In this document: positions 47,101 through 54,758 of the stretch, piece after piece
Numbering within the stretch: position 1 is the stretch's first letter
Layout of the letters: each line of letters begins with the position of its first letter
Origin: Chlamydiifrater phoenicopteri
Lineage (GTDB): Bacteria; Chlamydiota; Chlamydiia; Chlamydiales; Chlamydiaceae
Length of the DNA: 64,000 bases
Assembly: GCF_902807005.1 (NCBI RefSeq)
Contig: NZ_LR777658.1
Location: 1-64,000, forward strand
Direction: 5' to 3'
The notes under the pieces: model-generated
What the model saw: the letters and a program-made list of their open reading frames with translations, nothing else
Database searches by the model: none
What the model was told of the DNA's origin: nothing
Made by a program: the position numbers and the translations under genes

Positions 47101-49794
47101 ACGGAAGGTGGAAACTCTGTCTCGAGCCAAGTATGTTATGGAGGAGGGGCCATTTTAGCAAAAGAGAAAGTGTCTCTAACGGGAAACGAGAGAATAGCTT
47201 TTGTTTATAATGTTGCCTTGGGAAAAAACTCATCGGGAGGAGCTGTCTTTTCCAAGGACGTTACTCTTACAGGGAACCAAAATATAATTTTTGATGGAAA
47301 CTCTTCCGAAAGTAAGGGTGGTGGAATCTATTCAAAGAACGGATGCGTGTCTATTACAAATAACTCTAGTGTTGTTTTCACTAATAACCATGCTCAAGAA
47401 TCAGGAGGAGCTATTTTTATAGAAAGTGTGACGTCTAGCACAGAAGGACCTGGCGCGGAGGAGGAAGATAGCGACCAAGGGCAACTTGGGGCTTTAAATT
47501 CAGATGCTTCGGATAAGTTTTCAATAATAGGAAACTACGGACAGGTTCTTTTTTCCAATAATTACACCACAACAGCATTTCCAGCTTCAGAAAATGACGG
47601 AGAAGCTCTTTCTGGAGCTTCTTCAGAAAAATACGGTGGCGGTGCAGCCTACGTCAAAGATATAGAGGTTTCTGGAAATAGAGACGTTCTATTTCTTTTT
47701 AATAAGGCTGATAAAGGAGGGGCTATACATATTAAGGACGGGGGTAGCGTTTCTTTGTCAGCAGACTATGGCAATATTGTCTTTCAAGGTAATAAGGAAC
47801 TAGATGGGACTTCTGACTGTATTTTCTTGGCTGGAAGTACTAGTAAGATAACCAAGTTGCGCGCTAGGGAGGGACATGCAGTTCAATTTTTTGATTCCAT
47901 AATTTTCGATAACGAAACAAGCAGAGATACGGTCTCTACTCAAGTAGTTAACAGTACTGTTGCTTCAACTCAGACTCCTTCCTTGAGTATTAATGGTGCG
48001 GATAATGGTATGGTTCGTCAGAATTCAGAGAATCCATATATAGGAGTTGTGCAATTTGGAGGGGGGATTTCCAAAATCCCTCAAAAAGCAAAACTAGAAG
48101 CCGGGGGATTGATTGTTAGTGGTGGAGAGTTATGGTTAGAAGGACTAGAGCAAACTCAAGGATCCTACATCCAGCTATCCGCTGATACTGTTTTTGGACA
48201 GTTGAAACAATCTACAGAGACCGGCTCTACTACAAGCAGCGGATCAAGTAGCGGTAGTCCGTCTTCTTTGCAATCTCTGGGTGCCACTTATGCTGGACAT
48301 GGAAAACCTCGTTTAAATAAAAATATGTCGATTGATCCAAAAAATAGTTCAACTTTTTCAGATGGTAGTTCTGGAGAGGTTTCTCTAGGTTCGGGTTTTA
48401 AGATTACGGAAATTAGAGTAGATTTATCCTCTTTCAATAAGAACTCCAAGGCTCCAAAGTTTGTTATTGTTCCTAGTGGAAATGGAGGAGGTTCTGCTGC
48501 TTTGAATGCAGATGGTTCTAATTCGGAGCTTAAAGTTGTTCTGGTTGACTCTTCTGGTACTGCTATGGAAAAACATGATTTATTTGCTTCAGATTCCCAA
48601 ATATCATTCATAGATTTCATGGAAGAAAAGAATGGAAAGTTGGAGCCAGTATCTTCTACTAATGGGGAAAATGGTGCTTTAGGTTTTTCTAAAGTAGCAT
48701 TCTCTTTAGGAGAAGGTCTTGATGGGAATTTTTATGGACACCAAGGAAGCTGGAGTGCTTCTTTAGCTAATGGAGCTGTAACAGCTAATTGGACTAAGAC
48801 TGGCTATTCTTTGGATCCTAAAACAGACGGAGCTGTAGTTGTTAACGGATTATGGAGTCAGTACACGGATGTTCGTGGAATTAAGGGACAAATTTTCCAT
48901 AACCACGTGACAGATCAAAGAATGGAGATGGATTTCTTCACGAACGTTTGGGGTTCTGGACTTGGGCAATTTGTTAACAGTGTCGCTGTTGGTGATATAG
49001 ATGGCTTTGTTCATAGAACTGGCGGATATGTCTTGGGAATGGACACAGAAATTATCCAAGACTTCTTAATCGGTGGTAGTTTTGCTCAAACTTTCGGATA
49101 CACGGATAGCCGCCGCCATAACATCCGTTGTTCAGAAAGAGGTTATATTGGCTCCGTGTATGCTGGCATTTCTCATTATGGGAAAGGTTCTGGTACATGG
49201 ATGTTTAAAGGGGCTGTTCTTTATGGAAACATCAATAATGATATGACTTCTAGATACACAGGCGAATTGGGTGTTTCTAAGGGGGCTTGGGCGGACCATT
49301 CCTTATTGGCTTCTGTTAGAGTAGATCGTAAGAAGTTTTCGAATTCAAGATCGTTCTCTTCAGCTATGATTAGTGCATGGGCACCCTTTGTTGAAGTAGA
49401 GTATGCATTTATTGATCAAATGCCATTCTTAGAAGTAGGAGGATCACAAGTTAGAGATTTTGAAAAAGGTAAGCTACAGAATTTAGCTGTTCCTGTAGGG
49501 ATAACTTTTGAGAATTTTTATTCAAAAGGAGCAAGGTCTGAGTCTTTGAGTTTTGCTATAGCTTACAGTCCTGATGCATACAGGAAGAACCCAAAGGGAT
49601 CAGCAACAATAGTTAATGCAAAACATTCCTGGATCACTAGAGGATGTAAATGGCCTCGGCATGCCGTCCGTTGCCGATTGGACAACAATACGGAATGGAA
49701 TGAGTCTTTGGGAACATACATGAGCTTTGAGTATGAAGGAAGGAAGCATGTAGCTTCTTATAACTTCAGTGGGGGAGCTCGATTGATTTTCTAA
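44194..49794 (+). CDS. pmpD: Polymorphic outer membrane protein, PmpD-type autotransporter
   Basis: A 1866-residue type V autotransporter for the chlamydial surface. Signal peptide at 1-26 (SVILAIIASSSLQASA). Residues about 60-310 are acidic and low-complexity (Glu, Ser, Gly, with an AAPSNGAEKEAP Pro-Ala stretch). The passenger has about ten GGAI motifs plus GGAV/L/M/F/A variants alternating with FxxN motifs, the Pmp beta-helix repeats. A C-terminal beta-barrel (about 1560-1866) ends in Phe (GGARLIF). ATG 44194 is preferred over TTG 44158 because it begins the signal peptide. Position after plsX marks it as pmpD (CT812, 1531 residues in C. trachomatis, so this is much longer). An 8-G tract lies at 45630-45637. 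Confidence 0.93.
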   Translation: MKNRYISSFSQSVILAIIASSSLQASASYLEEKEFVASHFLHPFSQECFENYRYFSTQVGAQGTEDKSSETPSSDASDQENTESSLDGKSESEPKSEITEPAAPSNGAEKEAPVAPAAPVKEEEKVVIAEPTPATEAASPCFKTETLTSGGKTPASADDLTGFQHCSEGNVLYEVLGGLSWKNVDASSVGEVAAENELDSSNAQQEEAQSGEQGQGDTGSPIGEESSIGSGSQEGGDENQNGESLTDESLRREGENHDSGSGQSDKGDEPSNVVTEGAVAESGIDSNREAAEINPLSAVALRDYSLESVSTVNEKCNKEHGLAFCNTKVSQQGLEGRQEQSACPVNGITFSGVGKSDGLLFSNLKTKKSGAAIYSESDVVFENLQRGLTFSDCESSESGGAVAANNITVKNCNGVTLTNNKTTVPSDVDSSAGDSGGESVLLSVAEGGSSTQDNLNMGGGAFWAGEPTSSSDAGTVGFQGGDGSTTQPKSGSIQFVGNTGVILISQNSSTVNGGAMAAKSITFDSNVGSVEFSANAASFSGGALSSTDSITFLNNKSGIVFSGNSACKQPGAVSTGLVEGLAKTVSSGDSAEVIKGSGGAIASNGTVTFSKNSGEISFLGNKVGESNADAERTSGDSSVQLLGKGGAISSKKCSFESNLGKISFSSNSTSDSGGAIFVSENIEGKNNLGRIEFIDNKADGSGGALYCYKDSSLANETNLELSTEETETISGQVTFSSNAEGVLFSGNSSKKDGGAIYAQGVSFSGNSGIAFLKNTSASSGGAICCKYSLSEPGSELSVSEEGPQKCEINISRNSGSTVFEGNSVSLPEQVMNKASGDVFGGGAIFGKSISIDSNIGTCLFERNSFSSERSGLDKVFGGGGIFGDTVTVSKNLGGVAFSNNSVSGKISTTPSSPEELQIMTNPKEIEPSSPTLAAIQSAFGGGAIFTGSLTFSGNKGDSSFSNNQVSVEETEGGNSVSSQVCYGGGAILAKEKVSLTGNERIAFVYNVALGKNSSGGAVFSKDVTLTGNQNIIFDGNSSESKGGGIYSKNGCVSITNNSSVVFTNNHAQESGGAIFIESVTSSTEGPGAEEEDSDQGQLGALNSDASDKFSIIGNYGQVLFSNNYTTTAFPASENDGEALSGASSEKYGGGAAYVKDIEVSGNRDVLFLFNKADKGGAIHIKDGGSVSLSADYGNIVFQGNKELDGTSDCIFLAGSTSKITKLRAREGHAVQFFDSIIFDNETSRDTVSTQVVNSTVASTQTPSLSINGADNGMVRQNSENPYIGVVQFGGGISKIPQKAKLEAGGLIVSGGELWLEGLEQTQGSYIQLSADTVFGQLKQSTETGSTTSSGSSSGSPSSLQSLGATYAGHGKPRLNKNMSIDPKNSSTFSDGSSGEVSLGSGFKITEIRVDLSSFNKNSKAPKFVIVPSGNGGGSAALNADGSNSELKVVLVDSSGTAMEKHDLFASDSQISFIDFMEEKNGKLEPVSSTNGENGALGFSKVAFSLGEGLDGNFYGHQGSWSASLANGAVTANWTKTGYSLDPKTDGAVVVNGLWSQYTDVRGIKGQIFHNHVTDQRMEMDFFTNVWGSGLGQFVNSVAVGDIDGFVHRTGGYVLGMDTEIIQDFLIGGSFAQTFGYTDSRRHNIRCSERGYIGSVYAGISHYGKGSGTWMFKGAVLYGNINNDMTSRYTGELGVSKGAWADHSLLASVRVDRKKFSNSRSFSSAMISAWAPFVEVEYAFIDQMPFLEVGGSQVRDFEKGKLQNLAVPVGITFENFYSKGARSESLSFAIAYSPDAYRKNPKGSATIVNAKHSWITRGCKWPRHAVRCRLDNNTEWNESLGTYMSFEYEGRKHVASYNFSGGARLIF
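45630..45637 (+). repeat. Poly-G tract (8 G) within pmpD
   Basis: CAG-GGG-GGG-GAC encodes Gln-Gly-Gly-Asp near residue 480. Slipped-strand change by one G would truncate the protein. Poly-G tracts are known phase-variation sites in other chlamydial pmp genes. Confidence 0.8.
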
Positions 49795-49820
49795 TGGATG
49801 CGTAGCTTTTGTTGGAGAAG

Positions 49821-49857
49821 AAAAAGATCGATGATTTTTTCATCGATCTTTTTTTTT
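49821..49857. terminator. Strong bidirectional terminator between pmpD and lpxB
   Basis: A 14-bp perfect stem AAAAAGATCGATGA (49821-49834) with TCATCGATCTTTTT (49840-49853), loop of five T, then T-run to 49857. A-tract on the other side gives a T-run for lpxB too. Confidence 0.92.
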
Positions 49858-49881
49858 GGTACATTAGTTTCTTTCAGAGTG

Positions 49882-51705
49882 TTAGTTAACAATCGCTGAA
49901 ATGATATCTTCTTCAGAAGAAATATTTGACTCCATGACTTCTTTTAACTCTCGGCAACAAAGTTGTTGTAGATGCTTTTCTTCCAAAGATAGTGTGCGTT
50001 CAATTGCGGTTGCGATTTCTTTTGGAGAAGTGTCTTCTTTGCTTCCAAGAAATTCTGGGAAAACTATTTTGCCCAAGATGATATTAGGCAAACAGTAAGA
50101 AGACAAAAATATTCTAAATAGGTACTTGATCAGGAACGCATCTATAGATCCTAGTCTACAAGTTACAATTGTCGGAGTCTGCATTAGAGCTGTTTCAAAA
50201 ACAATCGTTCCGCATTTGGCTATGGCGCATTGACATGATTTTGCTAGTTCATACCTGTATTCACTTGGAATGATAGAGAATCGCTCTATTTGTTCTTTTC
50301 TTGCTATTTCCGAGATGCTTTTAGCGAATGCTGGGGAGCTACAAGATATTAATGCCTGATGAGAGCTTTGTAGCGAGGAGGCTTTGAATGCTTGTAATTG
50401 CACAGGAAGATTTTTGAGAATATCTCCATGTCTACTTCCTGGGAAAAAGGCGACAAAATCTCCCTCAGAAACGTTACATTTATCTTTCCAGCAGGGCTCT
50501 GGCTGATGCTGTTCAATTTCTTTAACGAGAGGATGTCCTACGTAGAGCACCCGAAGAGAGGAATCATTGAAAAGCTGTTTTTCAAAAGGTAGTAGGGATA
50601 GCAGGAGGTTGACATTTTTTTCTAAGAAGACTTTTCTTTTTTTTCTCCAGGCCCATATGCTTGGGCAGACATAGAAGATTATTTTGTTAGTAAATTTCTT
50701 TTTTCTTAACTTGCGTATGATCAAGAAATGAAAATCAGGAAAGTCGATGAAAATGAGCTTTTCTGGATTTTTTTGGAGTACGAAACTAACTATTTTCCTA
50801 TAGAAGAGGAATATTTTTGGAATAGCTAAAAAGACTTCTTTGAATCCGGAAATACAGAAGGACTCCATGGGCAGAACTTCTTCCATTCCCGCAGCTCGCA
50901 TTAAAGGACCGCCAATTCCAACAAAATGAATTTCCGGATGTTTAGCTTTTATTTTAGTTATTAAATCAGCCCCTAGACGGTCTCCGCTGGCTTCTCCTGC
51001 AGAAATGAAGTAGGTATGATTTTGAGCAGATTGAGAAATAAGTCGTTTTCGATTTTTGTATATCAAGAACAAATTAGCTATTGGAGGGAAGATGCCGCAC
51101 CCGTAGCTAAGGATGTTGATAGGATCGGCGACTCTGATAAAGTATAGGAGAGACAATAGACAGCCTAAGAATCCTATTTTCCAAAAAACTTCAGGGAAAT
51201 TGCTGGTTTTAAAGCGCTCAGCATAAAGCCATTGCACAAGAAAGCGGCTGGAAAAAATAAAAAGTCCGAAACAGCCTACGATGCGCCATGTGAGATTGGG
51301 GGGATTTATAGGTAAGTTAAAAATATTGGGTGTAGCCATCCAGCAGCTATTTTCACAAATAAAGGACTGTAGGATAAAAGGAATAGATGTCAGGACGATT
51401 GTAAAAGACATCAGCAAGACGACGTTTAAAAATGGTGCTGGGCGTTTGTTATAAAGATTGATATTGCGTAGGGAGATAACAAAGTTTACTGAATGAAGTA
51501 ATGTCACGGGGTACTGGCTTTGAATCACGCCATGAAAGATCATCATGAAGGATCCTATCGATGATAGGTACCAAAATGTTTTAGGAACGAAAGATTGTTT
51601 GAACTTTGTGCTTAGAACCCATTGAAGAATAAACGCGCTACCGAAGAACAAGTTGGCTACTAACCCTACTGGATATAAGAAACGGACAACATCATCAGAG
51701 AACAT
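49882..51705 (-). CDS. lpxB: Lipid-A-disaccharide synthase with N-terminal membrane extension
   Basis: A 607-residue protein. The C-terminal ~380 residues are LpxB, which joins UDP-2,3-diacylglucosamine to lipid X (YFISAGEASGDRLGADL; FVGIGGPLMRAAGME; FFPGSRHGDI; CGTIVFETAL). The first ~225 residues hold two copies of a LAB_N-like membrane domain (FILQWVLSTKFKQSFVPKTFW and FLVQWLYAERFKTSNFPEVFW), each with about three helices. The extended LpxB is known in chlamydiae. ATG at 51705. Followed upstream by pcnB, same direction, 61 nt apart. Confidence 0.93.
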   Translation of the reverse strand: MFSDDVVRFLYPVGLVANLFFGSAFILQWVLSTKFKQSFVPKTFWYLSSIGSFMMIFHGVIQSQYPVTLLHSVNFVISLRNINLYNKRPAPFLNVVLLMSFTIVLTSIPFILQSFICENSCWMATPNIFNLPINPPNLTWRIVGCFGLFIFSSRFLVQWLYAERFKTSNFPEVFWKIGFLGCLLSLLYFIRVADPINILSYGCGIFPPIANLFLIYKNRKRLISQSAQNHTYFISAGEASGDRLGADLITKIKAKHPEIHFVGIGGPLMRAAGMEEVLPMESFCISGFKEVFLAIPKIFLFYRKIVSFVLQKNPEKLIFIDFPDFHFLIIRKLRKKKFTNKIIFYVCPSIWAWRKKRKVFLEKNVNLLLSLLPFEKQLFNDSSLRVLYVGHPLVKEIEQHQPEPCWKDKCNVSEGDFVAFFPGSRHGDILKNLPVQLQAFKASSLQSSHQALISCSSPAFAKSISEIARKEQIERFSIIPSEYRYELAKSCQCAIAKCGTIVFETALMQTPTIVTCRLGSIDAFLIKYLFRIFLSSYCLPNIILGKIVFPEFLGSKEDTSPKEIATAIERTLSLEEKHLQQLCCRELKEVMESNISSEEDIISAIVN

Positions 51706-51766
51706 AACGTCAGCGCTGTTATAACTAAATTGTTTGGGGTAAGGATACTGGAAGCATAGTTTTTTC

Positions 51767-52996
51767 TTATTCAGTTTTTTCTGGATTCCAGTGAGAGAAC
51801 CATGCCTGGTAAGCTGACATCCACTTTGGGTCTGTAGAGCTTCTCAATTTGAGTAATAGTAAAGCTTCAGGGAACCGGGAATGCTGCAGTAATTTTTTGT
51901 TAAAAAAGTTTCTTTTCTTAGAAATTTTGAGAGGAGTCAACCGATACTGCAGTTGTATCAACAGGGTTGTGAGGATAAAATTCTTTTTAGAGCAACTAGT
52001 GAAAGAGTTAGCAAAAAGTTTTTCTAAAAATTTCCTAATAAACTCAAAAGTCTCATTTAGATTAATGCCGTTATGTTTTTGGTAAACGTAATGAACATTA
52101 AAATTAACTAGAGGAAAGAGGAAGGCTGCTAACAAGAGATGCCTTTCGAATTGAATATTTTCGTTTTTTACTAAGTGGTCCACGGTCCGTAGCAAAGAAA
52201 ATGTTTGTTCTTGGATAATGGAGCTTAGATTGAAGGCTTTGTCTATGTAGGGGAATAACACTGCTAGCATACCCCATTCTTTGAGTAGTCTGAAAAAAGA
52301 TTCTGCGTATCCTGAGCCAAGCATTTTGAGAAGTTCTTCAAAAACTCTCGTTTGAGAGCTTTTCATCAATTCGTAGCGATGGGTTGTGAGAGCTGAGGAA
52401 GTTTCTTTATCTACAGAAAACGGGTGTCGAGCAAGGATTTTGAGTAAACGCAACATCCTTACAGGATCCTGCTTAAACCGCACAGCAGGATCGCCTATTG
52501 TTTGTAAGAACTTGTTTTTAATGTCTTCGAATCCGCCTGTGTAATCAATAATCACTTTTTCAAAAGGATCGAAGAACAAGCCGTTAATAGTGAAGTCTCT
52601 ACGTAGAACATCTTCTTCAGGGGTGCCCCAAAGATTATCTTTGGTAATTAAGGAGTCTTCGTCAGGGTTTCCAGCTCTAAATGTGGAGACTTCTATGATT
52701 TGGTTGGAGAATCGAATATGAGCCAATCTGAAGCGTTTGCCCACGAGGATACAGTTTTTAAAAATTACCTTAACTTCTTCTGGTTTTGCGGAGGTGGAGA
52801 CATCAAAGTCTTTTGGTGTTTCTTTTAAGAGAAGATCTCGGATACAGCCTCCCACAAGGTAGGCTGTGTACCCTGCCTTACGGAGAGTTTTTACCACTGA
52901 GAGGGCATGAGCAGAGAGGTCTTCTAGTTGTATGCCGTGCACTTCTTGGGAGTATATCACGGGAATCAAGGGAAACCCAGTATGTTGCTTTGACAA
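51767..52996 (-). CDS. pcnB: Poly(A) polymerase / tRNA nucleotidyltransferase family
   Basis: A 409-residue class II nucleotidyltransferase. The head domain has LVGGCIRDLLL (G49, G50, R53, D54), then KDFDVSTSA (D63, D65) for the two metals, RRDFTINGLFFDPFE, and RFKQDPVRMLRLLKILARHPF. It could add CCA to tRNAs or poly(A) to RNAs; both occur in the family and residues visible here do not decide. Start is TTG 52996 with AGGGG 7 nt upstream. In C. trachomatis the pcnB-lpxB pair (CT410-CT411) lies far away beside pmpA. Confidence 0.9.
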   Translation of the reverse strand: MSKQHTGFPLIPVIYSQEVHGIQLEDLSAHALSVVKTLRKAGYTAYLVGGCIRDLLLKETPKDFDVSTSAKPEEVKVIFKNCILVGKRFRLAHIRFSNQIIEVSTFRAGNPDEDSLITKDNLWGTPEEDVLRRDFTINGLFFDPFEKVIIDYTGGFEDIKNKFLQTIGDPAVRFKQDPVRMLRLLKILARHPFSVDKETSSALTTHRYELMKSSQTRVFEELLKMLGSGYAESFFRLLKEWGMLAVLFPYIDKAFNLSSIIQEQTFSLLRTVDHLVKNENIQFERHLLLAAFLFPLVNFNVHYVYQKHNGINLNETFEFIRKFLEKLFANSFTSCSKKNFILTTLLIQLQYRLTPLKISKKRNFFNKKLLQHSRFPEALLLLKLRSSTDPKWMSAYQAWFSHWNPEKTE

Positions 52997-53078
52997 TTCT
53001 AAACCCCTGCTAATATAGAAACTTAATCTTTGTCCTGTCCAAGGCCATTATATCGGTATTAGTGGTTAAATGTCTCGG

Positions 53079-53098
53079 AAGAAAAAGATCTTTTTCTT
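53079..53098. repeat. 20-bp perfect palindrome in the pcnB-glmM intergenic region
   Basis: AAGAAAAAGATCTTTTTCTT, fully self-complementary. It can form an AT-rich hairpin or bind a dimeric regulator. It lies about 83 bp upstream of the pcnB TTG start and 91 bp before the glmM promoter's -35. Confidence 0.8.
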
Positions 53099-53188
53099 AT
53101 GCTACGGGCGAGAGAAGGTCTTTGATTCTGTTAGCGTCATACGTTAAGGGAGAGGCTTCTTTTGTCGCAGTCTGATGATTTTATTTTT

Positions 53189-53216
53189 TTGACATGAAAA
53201 GGGATCTTTTTAGAAT
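53189..53216 (+). promoter_or_regulatory. Near-consensus sigma66 promoter for glmM-glmS
   Basis: Perfect TTGACA (53189-53194), 16-nt spacer, TAGAAT (53211-53216; one mismatch from TATAAT). Start expected near 53223, about 110 nt before the glmM ATG. Confidence 0.75.
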
Positions 53217-53334
53217 AAATCCTTCTGGGACGGTTCTTGAAGTTTACTGCTGCTAAGCTTATAAGACGCTTTACTACATTTTGGTATCGTCTTAGTTTCG
53301 GGGTGATGAGAGGATTTTTTATATCGGAATTTTG

Positions 53335-54750
53335 ATGGATGCGCATTTGTTAGGATTGAGCAAAAAACAAGATCAAGGGGAGAAAGTGAAATTATTCGGA
53401 ACGGATGGTGTCCGAGGGCGAGCGAACTACCATCCCATGACGGTAGAGACGACAGTTTTATTAGGAAAGGCCGTTGCGGCTGTTTTAAAATCTAGTAAAG
53501 CTTCGGGTAGACAGAAAGTTGTGATAGGGAAAGACACGAGACTTTCCGGTTACATGTTTGAAAGTGCTTTGGTTGCAGGTCTTACTTCCATGGGCATAGA
53601 AACTTTGGTGTTAGGCCCTATACCAACCCCAGGAGTTGCCTTTATAACACGTGCATACAGAGCGGATGCGGGTATCATGATATCGGCTTCCCACAATCCT
53701 TACCAAGATAATGGGATTAAAATTTTTTCTTCAGAAGGGTTTAAGATCACAGATTCTGTAGAGGGGCGCATAGAAGCTATGGTGACCAGTGGAGCTTTTG
53801 AAGATCTGCCAGGTGATCACGCTGTAGGGAAAAGCAAGCGGGTAGTAGATGCTTTGGGGCGGTATATCGAGTTTGCTAAGGCGACTTTTCCAAAAGGTAG
53901 CACTTTAAAAGGGCTCAAAATAGTTTTGGATTGTGCTCATGGAGCGGCCTACAGGGTAGCGCCGTATGTCTTTGAAGAATTAGATGCAGAGGTGATTTGT
54001 TTAGGTTGTGAGCCTACGGGGACGAACATTAATAGTCAGTGTGGAGCCTTACATCCGTCGGTTATTCAGAAAGCTGTTATAGAGCACAAAGCAGATGTAG
54101 GCATTGCTTTGGATGGTGATGGAGATCGAGTGATCATGGTGGATGAAAAGGGGCATATTGTTGATGGAGATGTTATATTAGCTGTTTGTGCTCACGATTT
54201 AAAAAAGAAGGGCGTTCTCCGTGGTGATCGTGTTGTGGCTACTGTCATGACGAATTTTGGTGTTCTTCAGTATCTGGAAAAACTTGGTTTAGAGTTGATT
54301 CTTTCTCCTGTAGGTGATCGGCATGTTTTGCAGCATATGAGAGAACATAATGTATCTCTGGGTGGCGAGCAAAGTGGTCACTTGATATTTTTGGACTACA
54401 ACACTACGGGGGACGGGATTGTTTCGGCTCTGCAAGTGTTGAAGATTATGACTGAGAGTGAGTCTACGCTATCTGATTTAACGGCTCCTGTGTGTAAGAG
54501 TCCCCAGACGTTAATAAATATCCCTACGAAAGAGAAAATTCCTATAGAGGATATGCCTGGGGTCCTTGAGGTTATTAAGGATGTAGAAGCTACCTTGGGG
54601 GGAGCTGGGAAGGTCCTGGTAAGATATTCTGGTACGGAAAATGTATGTCGAGTTATGGTTGAGGGAACAAAGAAACATCAAGTGGATGGGTTGGCAAAGC
54701 TTATCGCCGATGCTATAGAAGCCGCTTTGGGTCTTTGTGCTTCTAAGTAG
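53335..54750 (+). CDS. glmM: Phosphoglucosamine mutase
   Basis: Interconverts glucosamine-6-P and glucosamine-1-P for UDP-GlcNAc, needed for lipid A and peptidoglycan. The catalytic serine loop is MISASHNPYQDNGIKIF, the metal loop DGDGDR, the sugar loop GGEQSGHLIF and the phosphate loop RYSGTENVCRVMVEG. ATG 53335 (471 residues) is the first start; GTG 53386 would begin two residues before LFGTDGVRGR and has GGGGAG 3 nt upstream, so the true N-terminus is uncertain. 8 nt upstream of glmS. Equivalent to CT815 (mrsA). Confidence 0.93.
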   Translation: MDAHLLGLSKKQDQGEKVKLFGTDGVRGRANYHPMTVETTVLLGKAVAAVLKSSKASGRQKVVIGKDTRLSGYMFESALVAGLTSMGIETLVLGPIPTPGVAFITRAYRADAGIMISASHNPYQDNGIKIFSSEGFKITDSVEGRIEAMVTSGAFEDLPGDHAVGKSKRVVDALGRYIEFAKATFPKGSTLKGLKIVLDCAHGAAYRVAPYVFEELDAEVICLGCEPTGTNINSQCGALHPSVIQKAVIEHKADVGIALDGDGDRVIMVDEKGHIVDGDVILAVCAHDLKKKGVLRGDRVVATVMTNFGVLQYLEKLGLELILSPVGDRHVLQHMREHNVSLGGEQSGHLIFLDYNTTGDGIVSALQVLKIMTESESTLSDLTAPVCKSPQTLINIPTKEKIPIEDMPGVLEVIKDVEATLGGAGKVLVRYSGTENVCRVMVEGTKKHQVDGLAKLIADAIEAALGLCASK

Positions 54751-54758
54751 GAAGTTGT

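Larger units (their letters stand above)
52997..53334. other. Divergent intergenic region between pcnB and glmM
   Basis: About 340 nt without a credible gene. It holds a 20-bp perfect palindrome (53079-53098), a near-consensus promoter for glmM (53189-53216) and an AT-rich leader of about 110 nt. A 69-codon minus-strand frame overlapping this and glmM has no ribosome binding site and is ignored. Confidence 0.7.

Noticed and set aside
53137..53346. A 69-codon minus-strand frame between pcnB and glmM
   Set aside because: It runs over the glmM promoter and start and has no binding site or recognisable content.
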